This document shows positions 45,423 to 55,181 of a stretch of DNA of 64,000 nt, in pieces. Under the pieces are notes generated by a model. It had not been told where the DNA came from. It ran no database searches and saw nothing but the letters and a program-made list of their open reading frames with translations. The position numbers and the translations under genes are program-made. The stretch covers positions 124,001 to 188,000 of the forward strand of contig NZ_JAXMIH010000011.1 in the NCBI RefSeq assembly GCF_034366625.1, written 5' to 3'. This DNA comes from Prosthecobacter sp. (lineage in GTDB: Bacteria > Verrucomicrobiota > Verrucomicrobiia > Verrucomicrobiales > Verrucomicrobiaceae). Within the stretch, counting starts at the first letter, position 1; each line of letters begins with the position of its first letter.

Positions 45423-46676
45423 CTACTCTCCCAAAGTGGCCTCGCGGATGGCCTTCGCGGCTTCGGTGAGCTTTTGGACGATCTCGGGATGTTGCGTGGA
45501 AACGTCCGTCATTTCGCACACATCGGCCTGAAGGTCGAAAAGCATCGGTTTCGGGTTCAAATGCAGCTTCCAGCGGCCTTCGCGCATGGATTCGAGGCGA
45601 CGTTCTTTGTAGCCATAGAGGGAGAAGAGCGTGGTGCGGCGGGATTTGGCCTCAGCGTTGAGAAAAAGGTCAAGTTGGTCAAGGCCGTCAAGATTCGCGG
45701 GCGGTGGTGTTTCGACGAGGTGGCCGAAGGTGGGCAGCAGGTCGAGCGTGCTGACGAATTCAGCACAGACGCGATTCGCAGGCACTTTACCGGGCCACCA
45801 CATGATGCAGGGCACGCGCAGGCCGCCTTCATAAACCGTGTGCTTCGTGCCGGTGAGTGGCGCGGCGGTGCCGGGTGTTTTGCGCTCGGGGCCGTTGTCA
45901 CTGGTGAAGATGACGAGCGTCTTCTCCGCGAGGCCGAGGGCGCGGAGTTTGTCGAGGATCTGGCCGGTGCTATCGTCGAGTTCTTCCACCACATCTCCGT
46001 AGAGGCCGCGCTGCGATTTGCCTTTGAACTTTGGCGATGCGTCGAAGGGCAGATGCGGCATGGCGTGGCCGAGATAGAGGAAGAAGGGCTTTTCGCGATT
46101 GGCTTCGATGAATTTCAGCGCCTCGGCGGTGTAGAGTCCTGTCATTTCGGCGGGCACGGCGGGCCGTTTCTCGACGGTGTCGCCGCGCAGCACGGGCATG
46201 CCGCCTTCCTTTTCAAAGACGACGGTCTCAAACTTATCGAGGTTGTGCAGCACGCCGTAATAGCTGTCGAAGCCCTGATCCATCGGCCGCATGCCTTTGA
46301 CGAAACCGAGATGCCATTTGCCGATGCAGCCGGTGGTGTGGCCGGCGGCCTTGAAAACCTCTGCCAGGGTTGTTTCGCTGCCCGCGAGGCCGTTTTGCGC
46401 ATCAGGACGCAGGACACCTGTTGCTAGTCCGAGACGTCCCGGATATTTCCCCGTCATCAAAGCAGCGCGCGAGGGCGTGCAGAGCGCGGAGGTGACGCTG
46501 AAGTCCGTGAATCGTGTGCCCTCCGCCGCCATGCGGTCGAGATGCGGCGTGCGGATGTCTTTGGCACCGTAACAAGCGAGATCGCCATACCCGAGGTCGT
46601 CGCAGTTGATGAGGATGACGTTCGGCACTGCGGCATGGAGGCTGGCGCAGGCGAGCAGCAGGAAGAGTCGTGACAT
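45423..46676 (-). CDS. Secreted sulfatase
   Basis: A 417-residue type I sulfatase that hydrolyses sulfate esters. A signal peptide (1-15) is followed by the metal-binding NCDDLGYGDL (Asp26, Asp27) and the signature CTPSRAALMTG, in which Cys66 would be converted to formylglycine. A second metal site, TSDNGPERK, lies near 258. The protein belongs to the arylsulfatase A-like group common in polysaccharide-degrading Verrucomicrobia. A Cys-type sulfatase needs a formylglycine-generating enzyme, which is not in the window. It lies five bases after the unknown gene at 46682. Confidence 0.94.
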   Translation of the reverse strand: MSRLFLLLACASLHAAVPNVILINCDDLGYGDLACYGAKDIRTPHLDRMAAEGTRFTDFSVTSALCTPSRAALMTGKYPGRLGLATGVLRPDAQNGLAGSETTLAEVFKAAGHTTGCIGKWHLGFVKGMRPMDQGFDSYYGVLHNLDKFETVVFEKEGGMPVLRGDTVEKRPAVPAEMTGLYTAEALKFIEANREKPFFLYLGHAMPHLPFDASPKFKGKSQRGLYGDVVEELDDSTGQILDKLRALGLAEKTLVIFTSDNGPERKTPGTAAPLTGTKHTVYEGGLRVPCIMWWPGKVPANRVCAEFVSTLDLLPTFGHLVETPPPANLDGLDQLDLFLNAEAKSRRTTLFSLYGYKERRLESMREGRWKLHLNPKPMLFDLQADVCEMTDVSTQHPEIVQKLTEAAKAIREATLGE

Positions 46677-46681
46677 GTTGA

Positions 46682-47731
46682 CTATTTCACGACCGATTCA
46701 CCTGTCGTGCCAGTTTTTTTGCCCGAACTGAACGCCTTGAAAGCCTCGCACACTTCCTGCCACGGCTTCGCATAGTAGCCCTCGTAGTTCCGGCCAGCCT
46801 TGAGTGTCTTGTAAAACGAGTCGTTGCCATCATGCTGTGGCGTTTCGGAGTTCAGCTCGATGATGAGCAGATCAGCGCTGAATCCCGAGAGCACGCTAGG
46901 CTTGGCATTGGCGAGGATTTCATCCACGGCGAGGCGATTCCGGCCTGCGGGCAGCGGCATGTTCTTGTGTGCGTCGTCGTAGCCGGGGTATTCACCGCGC
47001 TTCGTGTTCGCGTAGTCCCAGGCCACGACGATGAGATCATAGGCGATGGGTTTGGTCTGCTCGTTGCGTAGTGAAACCCACTTCCGCAAGGTGTCGCGAC
47101 CAAAGCCGCGATCCTGCCAGTCCTCGTTCGTTAAGCCGTGGCAAAAGCCACTCCAGGTGTCCTCCACAGCGGCGGTGAACGGCGCGTCGAGCGGCTCGTC
47201 CGGCTGCAAGCCGACGCGGATCAGGCCTTTCGGAAACTGCTTCGCCATCGCGTGCAGTCCTGCACCTTGATCACGCTTGGGCAGCACGTCATAGACGGCG
47301 ATGCGTTCGGCATGGATCTCCGTTTTGAAAAACGTGAGCAGTTCATCAAGCTCCGCCGCAGTGAAGACAGGTGTCGTGGCCTTGTCATACATCTTGAGCA
47401 CCAGCGCGGGAACAATCTCCACCGAAGCGGGGCAGGCCTTGCGCCAGTCGCGGAAGATGCGCTTCGTCTCGGCAACGGGCAGCTCGTGATGGTGAATGAG
47501 GTAAAGCCGGTTCGGATTCGCTCGCTCGATGAGCATTCGCGCGGCGTTGGTGATCTCGGTCGATGTCGGTGCTTCTGGCGGCGCAAAGCTGGTGCCCCAG
47601 TAGCCAAGCTTGGGCACTGCCAGCGATGCATTCAGCCAGAACGAGCGCTCCAACTTCGCGAGATCATGACCACTCGATGCTGATACGAGGGAAAGCAGGG
47701 CGACGAGCCAGAGATGGAGCCTCTTCGTCAT
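46682..47731 (-). CDS. Secreted protein of unknown function
   Basis: A 349-residue protein with a signal peptide (1-22). It has no clear family motif. A repeating alpha/beta pattern (NRLYLIHHHELPV, ERIAVYDVLPKRD, AYDLIVVAWDYAN, ADLLIIELNSETPQHDG) suggests a barrel or SGNH/glycoside-hydrolase-like fold. It lies between the module B DUF1501 gene (12-base gap) and the sulfatase (5-base gap), so it is probably co-expressed and works on the same extracellular substrate. The function is not established. Confidence 0.7.
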   Translation of the reverse strand: MTKRLHLWLVALLSLVSASSGHDLAKLERSFWLNASLAVPKLGYWGTSFAPPEAPTSTEITNAARMLIERANPNRLYLIHHHELPVAETKRIFRDWRKACPASVEIVPALVLKMYDKATTPVFTAAELDELLTFFKTEIHAERIAVYDVLPKRDQGAGLHAMAKQFPKGLIRVGLQPDEPLDAPFTAAVEDTWSGFCHGLTNEDWQDRGFGRDTLRKWVSLRNEQTKPIAYDLIVVAWDYANTKRGEYPGYDDAHKNMPLPAGRNRLAVDEILANAKPSVLSGFSADLLIIELNSETPQHDGNDSFYKTLKAGRNYEGYYAKPWQEVCEAFKAFSSGKKTGTTGESVVK

Positions 47732-47743
47732 TCTGTGAAGCGA

Positions 47744-49213
47744 TCACACTAGCATCTGCTTGATCACATGGCCTTCCACATTCGTGAGGCGGCGTTGGAA
47801 GCCATTGTGCTCGAAGGTGAGGCGCTCGTGGTCGAGTCCGAGGAGGTGGAGGATGGTGGCATTGAAGTCGTAGAGCGGATGGATGTCCTTCACAGCCTTC
47901 TGGCCGAGTTCGTCGGTCTCGCCGGTGCTCACGCCGGGTTTGACGCCTGCGCCGGTCATCCAGCAGGTGAAGCCGTCGGGATTGTGGTCGCGACCCTTCG
48001 CGCCTTTTTGGAAGAAGGGCATGCGACCAAATTCGGTACACCAGACGACGAGTGTGTCTTGAAGCAGGCCGCGCTGTTTGAGGTCACGGATCAGAGCGGC
48101 GGCGGGTTGATCGAGGATGGAGGCATGCACGTCATACTGTGTCTTGAGGTCGCTGTGGCCGTCCCAGTTGAGCTTGCCGCCGCTGGCATACGCGCCGTTG
48201 AAAAGCTGCACGAAACGCACGCCGCGCTCAATGAGACGACGGGCGAGGATGCAGTTCTTGGCAAACGCGGCCTTGTCGGCGTTCTGCGTGTCGTCGGCAC
48301 CGTAGAGCTTCAGGATGTGCGCTGGCTCGGTGCTGAGATCGTTGATCTCGGGGACGCTGAGCTGCATGCGCGCGGCGAGTTCGTAGCTGGCGATGCGTGC
48401 AGCGAGTTTTTGATCTCCCGGATTCGCCTCCAGATGCCGCGCATTCATCTTTTGAAGCAGAGAACGCGCGGCTTTATCCGCCTGTGCGGAGACTCCGGGC
48501 GCGGAGAGATGGCGCACGGGGCTTTTGCTGCTCATCGTGGTGCCTTGGAAGGCGGCGGGCAGGAAACCCGGCCCCCAATTGTTGGCACCATTTTGCGGCA
48601 CACCGCGTGGATCAGGAATGGCGACGTAGGACGGTAAATCCTGGTTTTCGCTGCCAAGCGCGTACGTCGTCCAGGCACCGAGACTCGGGAAGCCATCGAG
48701 CACGGAACCGGTGGAGAGGAAATTCTCCGCCGGGCCATGCGTGTTTGATTTGCTCGTGAGCGAATGCACGAACGCGAGGTCATCCGTCAGCTCCGCGAGA
48801 TGCGGGATCATGTCGCTCACCCACTTGCCGGTCTGACCGCGTGGTCGGAAGGCATACTGAGGTCGTGCGAGATTGCCTGCGGGGCCTTGGAAGGTCACGG
48901 CTGGGCCTCCGGGCAAGGGTTTGTCGTCCCACTTGATCAGCTCCGGCTTGTAATCCCATGTTTCAAGCTGGCTCACCGCACCGGCGCAGAAGATGACGAC
49001 GACGTTCTTCGCCTTCGCCGGAAAATGTGGCTGTCGCGGCGCATAAGGTCGGCCGGGGTCGATGTTCGGACCATTGGCGGCGAGCAGGCCATCCAGCCCG
49101 AGCAAATTTGTCAACGCGACGGAGCCAAGTGCCGTGGCGCTGCTCGAAAGGAATCGCCGACGATCCAAAAGATGGCGTCCTGCGAGGGAGAGGTGTTCGG
49201 GGGAGTGTGTCAT
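47744..49213 (-). CDS. DUF1501 (sulfatase-fold) protein, module B
   Basis: A 489-residue DUF1501 protein with a twin-arginine-type leader [20 protein letters not shown] at about 15-34. Conserved segments [40 protein letters not shown] and [12 protein letters not shown] parallel the module A copy. Its normal partner, the PSCyt1-DUF1549-DUF1553 gene at 50340, is separated from it by truD. The ATG at 49213 gives the leader a standard length. Confidence 0.92.
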   Translation of the reverse strand: MTHSPEHLSLAGRHLLDRRRFLSSSATALGSVALTNLLGLDGLLAANGPNIDPGRPYAPRQPHFPAKAKNVVVIFCAGAVSQLETWDYKPELIKWDDKPLPGGPAVTFQGPAGNLARPQYAFRPRGQTGKWVSDMIPHLAELTDDLAFVHSLTSKSNTHGPAENFLSTGSVLDGFPSLGAWTTYALGSENQDLPSYVAIPDPRGVPQNGANNWGPGFLPAAFQGTTMSSKSPVRHLSAPGVSAQADKAARSLLQKMNARHLEANPGDQKLAARIASYELAARMQLSVPEINDLSTEPAHILKLYGADDTQNADKAAFAKNCILARRLIERGVRFVQLFNGAYASGGKLNWDGHSDLKTQYDVHASILDQPAAALIRDLKQRGLLQDTLVVWCTEFGRMPFFQKGAKGRDHNPDGFTCWMTGAGVKPGVSTGETDELGQKAVKDIHPLYDFNATILHLLGLDHERLTFEHNGFQRRLTNVEGHVIKQMLV

Positions 49214-49252
49214 CGAGTCGTCACGGAGTAATCTCCCTGGCGCGGCCACATT

Positions 49253-50290
49253 TTACGGAGTTTCTCGCGGTTCTTCCAGCACCGCCAGTTCCCGCAGGAT
49301 GGCTGTGGCATAGGTGCCGCGAGGCAGATCAAAGCTCAGTTGCAGATCACCGCCCTCCAAGGTCACGAATTCGGGATTCATCGGGCGCAATCGCATGACG
49401 CGTCGTTCCTGGCGCAGCCCGGCGGCTTCAAGCCCGGCTGTGAGCTCGGGGAAGCGAGACATTACCTCCATCTCCAGCTCACGGACCTCGCCCGCGGTGT
49501 GCAGATCACCGCAGCCCCACAGCGGCGCGGTGATTTCCACTTTTCCATCGGCGAAGCGCTGCATTTCATCTCCACGTTGGTTCTCGATGAGTAGCAGCGT
49601 ACCGTTGTCGGGAAAGCCATACACTTCACCCGGCAGCGCCCGGTCCCAAATGCCACGCGCCATTCGCTCAGCCACCACCGCATTGAACAAATGGCTGCGC
49701 ACTGCCGACAGCAGCAGCCCGCGCAGAAGACGATCCCCTGGCGTGAACTCACCGCGAAACATGGCGATCGCCTTCTCCACATTGCGGCCTTCATTGCCGA
49801 ATCGTTGGCTGCCGAACACGTTCGGCACGCCGACACTCACGATCTGACTCCATCTCTCCGCAGCATCGAAGTCAGGCTCACGCAGCCGAATGGTGAAGCG
49901 ATTGCCGAGATGGATGCCTCGCCGCAGCTTGCGGGTGTTTCGCGTGACGCGCAGCACGCGCAAACCTTCCGATTCCAGCGCCGCTGGCTCTGGTGAAGGT
50001 TGTCCCGGCATGTGCAGACTGAACCACTGCCGCGTCACGGCATGGCGGTCCTTCAGTCCGCAGTGGCTCACCAACCGCCGACGCAATCCCAGCGCATCTG
50101 CCAGTCGCGCACCCGCTGTGTTGCTGTCCAGATCACGCTTTTCCACCCACACCAGGCAATGCTCGCCGACACCGGAAGGCTCAAAGCCCAGCAGCTCTTC
50201 CACGATGAAGTCCTCAGGCTGCGTCTTGAATCCGACGCGACCTAGCGGGCCTCCGTGCAGGTAGGGTGGTTCGATTGAGTCGATTTCCAT
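49253..50290 (-). CDS. truD: tRNA pseudouridine(13) synthase TruD
   Basis: A 345-residue pseudouridine synthase that modifies U13 of tRNA. The family motif GLKDRHAVTRQW is at 78-89, with Asp81 the expected catalytic residue. PNVFGSQRFGNEGRNVEKAI, near 154-173, matches the conserved FGxQRFG motif. Length agrees with bacterial TruD. It is odd in context: a housekeeping enzyme between the DUF1553 and DUF1501 genes of a secreted-protein operon, with gaps of 49 and 39 bases, which suggests insertion by rearrangement. Confidence 0.95.
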   Translation of the reverse strand: MEIDSIEPPYLHGGPLGRVGFKTQPEDFIVEELLGFEPSGVGEHCLVWVEKRDLDSNTAGARLADALGLRRRLVSHCGLKDRHAVTRQWFSLHMPGQPSPEPAALESEGLRVLRVTRNTRKLRRGIHLGNRFTIRLREPDFDAAERWSQIVSVGVPNVFGSQRFGNEGRNVEKAIAMFRGEFTPGDRLLRGLLLSAVRSHLFNAVVAERMARGIWDRALPGEVYGFPDNGTLLLIENQRGDEMQRFADGKVEITAPLWGCGDLHTAGEVRELEMEVMSRFPELTAGLEAAGLRQERRVMRLRPMNPEFVTLEGGDLQLSFDLPRGTYATAILRELAVLEEPRETP

Positions 50291-50339
50291 GAAGACTCAT
50301 CCTATCTCACTCACGCGGTCCGGCCAATGAGGGATGCAA

Positions 50340-53102
50340 CTAGGGGACAAAAAGAAACTCGTTCGAGTTGAACAACGCACGACAAAGAGTGGCGATGCCG
50401 TGCTGGCGCACGACGGGCTGGGTTTCGGCGAGTTCTTTGTGTGTTGGCGCACGACTGAGGGCGAGTTGGTAGGCACGGGTGATCTGTTTGGCGCTGTCTT
50501 CACCGGCTTCCTTTTTCACGCGGGCGGCGAAGGCATCAGCCTGGGCGAGAGTGAAGAGGCTGTTGAAGAGGTTGAGGGCTTGGATCGGAGTGGTGCTGGC
50601 GCGGCGGATGGCGGTGCTTTGGCCGGCGTCAGGGCAGTCGAATGCGCCGAAGACGGTCTCGGGCTCGCGGCGGACTTTGTGGGCGTAAATCATGCGGCGT
50701 TGGTTGTCGGGCGTGAAGGTCTCGATGGGATCAAAGCCGCTGAGGCCGCCGCGTTGATCGAAGAGATTGAACCCACGGCCATGCATCTTCACATTGAGCT
50801 GACCACTGACGGCGAGCATGGAGTCGCGGATGGATTCGGCTTCGAGACGGTGAGAGGGGAAGCGCCAGAGGTAGCGGACGTCGGAATCGATTTGAACAGG
50901 AGATAACGAAGAAAACGGAGAATCAGACTTCTGATCTTTTTTTGCTTCGTTATCTCCTGTTGAAGAACTCTGGCGATAGGTCTTCGAGAGCACGATCAAG
51001 CGATGCATGTGCTTCACGCTCCAGCCACTGCGGATGAACTCAGCGGCGAGCCAGTCGAGAAGTTCGGGATGGCTGGGCTTCATGCCCAAGTGCCCGAAGT
51101 CACTCGGTGTGGGCACAAGGCCGGTGCCGAAGTGGCCTTGCCAGATGCGATTCACCATGACGCGGGCGGTAAGTGGGTTCTGTGGATTCGCAATCCATTC
51201 GGCGAGAGCTTGGCGGCGTTGTTGCTCAGGCGTTTCTTTGGTGAGCTTCAAATCACCGAGGGCAGTGAGGACGGCGGGAGTGACGGGTTCCTTCGGTTGC
51301 TCGGGATCGCCGCGATTGAGGAGGTGGATGTCATCCGGCGTGCGGAAGGTGCCAGCGAAGACCTTTTGCGCGTTTTCTGCAGCTTTGATCTTGGCCTCGA
51401 TGTCAGCTTTTTCCTGGATGAGAGGTTTGGCGCGCTTCGTCTCATCGGGGCTGAGGCCGCTGAGGTTCGGCTTCACGAGCTTTTTGCTTTTCGGGTCAAA
51501 CTTTTGCCGGTCGCTCGCATCGGCGACGGTGTGCCATTGGCCTGCGCTGTCACCGATCTCGATTTGGTAGTCGATGGCGAGGCGGTCAGTGAATTTGCCC
51601 TCGCGATCACGGCCCCAGACGACGCGTTCGATGGTCTGCTCCTGCTTGAACTCTAGTTCGATCCAGCCTTTGCCCTTGTCGCTCGCCATCCAACTGCGCC
51701 CGTTGCCGTAGCGACCGTCGTTGATGAAGCGCAGCTCGTGACGCTCGGCCACGCCGATGTCACCGCCGGATTTGCGCAGCGTGCCCGCAGTGGCGAGCGC
51801 GACGTTTTCGCCGCTGGTGTTGAAGACTTCTAGTTCGTCGATGCAAGGCTCCAGATTGTTCGTGGACTTGATGGTGAAGCGCACGCGTTTGGCCTTCGTT
51901 GGCGCAAAACGATCCGCGTTTTCACGGGCGTTGATCATGGGGCGCTCGGTGCCGGATTTCGCCAAAGGGACAAAGCGGGCGAGTTCTTTGTCGATCTCGG
52001 CGAGGCGCGGTTTGAGTAGCGCAGCTTGCGCGCGGGCTGCCTCGGCTTCCGGCGTGCGCAGATCGCGGTCACCATACTCGACTCCGGCGACGAATGCCTG
52101 CATGGCGTAGTAATCTTTAGCTGTGATGGGATCGAATTTGTGATCGTGACAACGCGCGCAGCCGATGCTGAGGCCGAGGAAAGTCTGGCCGATGTTCACG
52201 ACGATTTCGTCGATGGAATCTTGTCGTGCGAGGCGCTTCGATTGATCGTCTTTGCCGATCTGGCCCGGCAACAAAACGGAGGCTGTGACGAGGAATCCGG
52301 TGGCGGCATCCTGGCCCATCGCATCGCCGACGAGCTGCTCTTTGATGAAGCGATCATACGGCGTGTCGTTGTTGAAGGCGCGGATGACGTAGTCGCGGTA
52401 GGGCCAGGCATTGGGCCGCTCGGTGTTTACTTCAAAGCCGTGCGTGTCGGCGTAACGCACAACATCGAGCCAGTGCTGCGCCCAGCGTTCGCCGTAGCGT
52501 GGAGATGCGAGGAGGCGTTCGACGACGGCTGCATGGTCTTTACTCTTCAAAAACTCGGCGGCTTCCTCAGGCGTGGGCGGCAGGCCGGTGAGATCAAAGG
52601 TGACACGACGCAGCCAAGAGATCGGATCAGCCTCGGGTGATTTGGCGAGGCTGTTCTCTTTGAGCTTTGCCTCAATGAAGCCATCAATCGAACCAATCGT
52701 GGATTTGTTGAGTGGCTTGAAGCTCCAGTGATCGCGACGGTCTTCGAGTTTGGCGAGATCGACACCATCCGGCCACACGGCACCTTCGTTGATCCAGGCA
52801 GTGAGTGTTTCGATCTCGGTAGAGGAGAGCTTGCCTTTCGGCGGCATGAGTTCGTCCTCGTCATCGGTGGTGAGGAAGTGGATGAGTGGGCTGTCCTTCG
52901 CGTTCTTGGCGATGATGTCAGGCGCATGATTGTCGCCGCCTTTGAAGGCGAGCGATTTGATGTCGAGGCGCAGACCGGACTTTTGCTTCTTTTCGCCGTG
53001 GCACTCGTAGCAGTGCTTTTGGAAGATGGGGCGCACATCGCGCACAAAGTCGATGGGCGCGGCGAGAGCGGAGGTGGTGAGAAGAAGACAGAGGAACCTC
53101 AT
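50340..53102 (-). CDS. PSCyt1-DUF1549-DUF1553 protein, module B
   Basis: A 920-residue exported protein. It has a signal peptide (1-14), a planctomycete cytochrome c domain with heme-binding CYECH (31-35), DUF1549 (about 150-370, SWLRRVTFDLTGLPPTPEEA), an inserted F5/8-type-C-like beta domain (about 395-535, RFTIKSTNNLEPCIDELEVF) and DUF1553 (about 640-905, HPELLDWLAAEFIRSGWSVK). This is the intact counterpart of the frameshifted module A gene, which lacks the discoidin-like insertion. Such proteins are thought to act on extracellular polysaccharides, possibly by redox chemistry; direct evidence is lacking. Confidence 0.93.
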   Translation of the reverse strand: MRFLCLLLTTSALAAPIDFVRDVRPIFQKHCYECHGEKKQKSGLRLDIKSLAFKGGDNHAPDIIAKNAKDSPLIHFLTTDDEDELMPPKGKLSSTEIETLTAWINEGAVWPDGVDLAKLEDRRDHWSFKPLNKSTIGSIDGFIEAKLKENSLAKSPEADPISWLRRVTFDLTGLPPTPEEAAEFLKSKDHAAVVERLLASPRYGERWAQHWLDVVRYADTHGFEVNTERPNAWPYRDYVIRAFNNDTPYDRFIKEQLVGDAMGQDAATGFLVTASVLLPGQIGKDDQSKRLARQDSIDEIVVNIGQTFLGLSIGCARCHDHKFDPITAKDYYAMQAFVAGVEYGDRDLRTPEAEAARAQAALLKPRLAEIDKELARFVPLAKSGTERPMINARENADRFAPTKAKRVRFTIKSTNNLEPCIDELEVFNTSGENVALATAGTLRKSGGDIGVAERHELRFINDGRYGNGRSWMASDKGKGWIELEFKQEQTIERVVWGRDREGKFTDRLAIDYQIEIGDSAGQWHTVADASDRQKFDPKSKKLVKPNLSGLSPDETKRAKPLIQEKADIEAKIKAAENAQKVFAGTFRTPDDIHLLNRGDPEQPKEPVTPAVLTALGDLKLTKETPEQQRRQALAEWIANPQNPLTARVMVNRIWQGHFGTGLVPTPSDFGHLGMKPSHPELLDWLAAEFIRSGWSVKHMHRLIVLSKTYRQSSSTGDNEAKKDQKSDSPFSSLSPVQIDSDVRYLWRFPSHRLEAESIRDSMLAVSGQLNVKMHGRGFNLFDQRGGLSGFDPIETFTPDNQRRMIYAHKVRREPETVFGAFDCPDAGQSTAIRRASTTPIQALNLFNSLFTLAQADAFAARVKKEAGEDSAKQITRAYQLALSRAPTHKELAETQPVVRQHGIATLCRALFNSNEFLFVP

Positions 53103-53111
53103 GAATCGTGA

Positions 53112-54560
53112 TCAGCGGTAGGGATTGCCAGCGGCGTGGAGGGCGCGGATTTCGTTGTCGCTCATGGCACGACCGAGCAGGAGCAGTTCATCCACGCGAC
53201 CGCTGAGTTTGCGGTCCTGCTGGTTCCAGTTGCCGATCTGCGCAGGGCCGAGCCGAGCGGGATGCGCGACCTGCTGGCGGGTTTCTTTATCAAACTGGCC
53301 GTTGAGGTAAAAGCGCACCGTTTTGGTCTGCGAATCATACACAGTGGCGAGGTGGACCCATCGGCCTTGTTCGGGCAGCACAGCGGTGCGCGAGTCGGGA
53401 TGACCATCGCGTTCGTTGGCATCGGGCGCGAGCGTGTTGCCGATGAGGGCAAGGCGCATGGTGGTGTCGCGATTGATCATCCAGTGAACCTGGCCGGGGT
53501 TGTTTTTGCTCCAGCCATCGGTGTGCAGCAGCGATTGATACGGCGCGCCGAGACGGTCGATGCGCACCCAGGCGGCGAGCGTGAGCTGCGGCCAGTCACG
53601 GTCTCCACCGACATCGAGTTTCAAATGATCGCCAACATGGACGAACTCCGGCGCGTGAGAGCCGGGCCAGCGGCCTTGCACCCGACGAAACACACCCGGC
53701 TGAGCCTCGTCGGACTCGAAATCGAGCAGCGCGATCAAGGCAGGATCGTTTTTCAAATTCGTCAGCGCTGATTCGGCACGCGCACGCTGACCGGCGGCGA
53801 GACCGGCGGTGAGTTCGGACATCTCATCAGCTTGGATGAAGGCGGAGGAACGCAGTTCGCGCGACGTGCTGGCTCCTTGATCGAAAGTCACGGCATCACC
53901 ACCGCGCAGGCTTTGCTTCGCTTTTTCGCCAGTGGCCTTGGTGATGACCTCGCCCTGAAAGACATGCACCTCTGCCGCGCCACTCATTGGCACATCCACG
54001 CCGAAGCGCGTGCCGAGGTCAATCGCATCACCAGTGGGCGTGATAACAGTAAAACCCTTCGCTGCGGGCGGCACATCGGCGGCGAGACGACCGCGCTTCA
54101 TGTGCAATCGCTGTGCGGACTCAAAGCGGAACTCAGCCGGAGCCTCGATGACAATGCGCGCACCGCGTGCGGTGACGAGCGCCACGGAACCTGCTTTGAT
54201 CTCGTGCGATTCACCGCGAAGTGACGACCCGTCAGCCATTTCGACGACCCCGGCGGCCTTCTCCACGGTGGCAAAGGCACTCTGCGAGTCCTGCCACCAC
54301 CAGCCACCCAACAGCAGCGCCACACTGGCCGCTGCGGCCATCCAACGAGGTGTTGTCGCACGCCACTTTGTTTGACGAACCACTGGCGCTTCATCCTTCG
54401 TCCAGCCTGCGGCCATCGCCGCGAGCGCGGAGTCCACGTTCAAGATTTCGGCAAACTCGCGTCGGGCCTTCGCATCGGTCAGCAGCAACGCATTGAGTTG
54501 CTGCAGCTCTGGCGCGGTGATGGTGCCGTCGAGGTAGGCGTCGATGAATTTCGTGCTCAT
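53112..54560 (-). CDS. FecR-like anti-sigma protein with LamG domain, module B
   Basis: A 482-residue membrane protein with the same plan as the module A copy. It has a short cytoplasmic helix ([20 protein letters not shown]), a transmembrane helix near 70-86, a FecR domain (about 100-220, [26 protein letters not shown]) and a LamG/concanavalin jelly roll (about 255-475, [40 protein letters not shown]). Its start overlaps the sigma factor stop by ATGA, and the DUF1549-DUF1553 gene begins nine bases after its stop. It is a probable membrane switch for the adjacent sigma factor. Confidence 0.85.
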   Translation of the reverse strand: MSTKFIDAYLDGTITAPELQQLNALLLTDAKARREFAEILNVDSALAAMAAGWTKDEAPVVRQTKWRATTPRWMAAAASVALLLGGWWWQDSQSAFATVEKAAGVVEMADGSSLRGESHEIKAGSVALVTARGARIVIEAPAEFRFESAQRLHMKRGRLAADVPPAAKGFTVITPTGDAIDLGTRFGVDVPMSGAAEVHVFQGEVITKATGEKAKQSLRGGDAVTFDQGASTSRELRSSAFIQADEMSELTAGLAAGQRARAESALTNLKNDPALIALLDFESDEAQPGVFRRVQGRWPGSHAPEFVHVGDHLKLDVGGDRDWPQLTLAAWVRIDRLGAPYQSLLHTDGWSKNNPGQVHWMINRDTTMRLALIGNTLAPDANERDGHPDSRTAVLPEQGRWVHLATVYDSQTKTVRFYLNGQFDKETRQQVAHPARLGPAQIGNWNQQDRKLSGRVDELLLLGRAMSDNEIRALHAAGNPYR

Positions 54561-55090
54561 GACGCCACCTCCTGGGTCAAAGCGCGGCGAATGCACTCCA
54601 GCAGCAGCTTTCTCATGCGGTGCAGCCATTGATAAAAACCTGCGACTGTGCGCCCGCTGCCCTGCGCCACTTCATGGATGCGTGACTCCGGTTGATACGC
54701 CTGCATCAGCAGCTCGCGCTGATCACCGGGCACCTTCTTCATACAATGCTCCAGCGCCTCGCGTTGCTGCTCCAGGCGCGGCTCATCGGCGGTGGTTTCT
54801 TCGGCGATCTTGGTGATGACCTCTTCATCAAGCACCAAACGGTCACGTCCACGATCCCGCAGCCAGGCCAGCACCTCAAAGCGCGCCACGCCGAATGCCC
54901 AGGCTTTGAAGTCCGCGCCATCGCGAAACGAATCAAACTTCTCCCACAGCACCACGCTGATCTCCTGCATCACATCGTCCGCATCCGCCCGCGCCGGCAC
55001 GAGCCGCCGCACATGGGCGCGGACGGCCGGTTCATGCGCGGTGAAGCTGCGCAGGAAGCGGTGATGGCGTTCGGTTTCGGTCGGGGACAT
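54557..55090 (-). CDS. ECF-like sigma-70 factor, module B
   Basis: A 177-residue sigma factor. Region 2 includes [20 protein letters not shown] (37-56) and the [19 protein letters not shown] helix; region 4 ends with [20 protein letters not shown]. It is the same length as the module A sigma factor but clearly diverged from it, so the modules are old paralogues rather than a recent duplication. It is the first gene of the long minus-strand run and probably drives it. Confidence 0.9.
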   Translation of the reverse strand: MSPTETERHHRFLRSFTAHEPAVRAHVRRLVPARADADDVMQEISVVLWEKFDSFRDGADFKAWAFGVARFEVLAWLRDRGRDRLVLDEEVITKIAEETTADEPRLEQQREALEHCMKKVPGDQRELLMQAYQPESRIHEVAQGSGRTVAGFYQWLHRMRKLLLECIRRALTQEVAS

Positions 55091-55181
55091 GGGCGGTCAT
55101 GTTTCTATCTCCGCCAGACGGGGTGATTTTACGGATGATTGCGTTTTTATTCCACGCAGGGCTTTCTGCTGCACAACTGGT

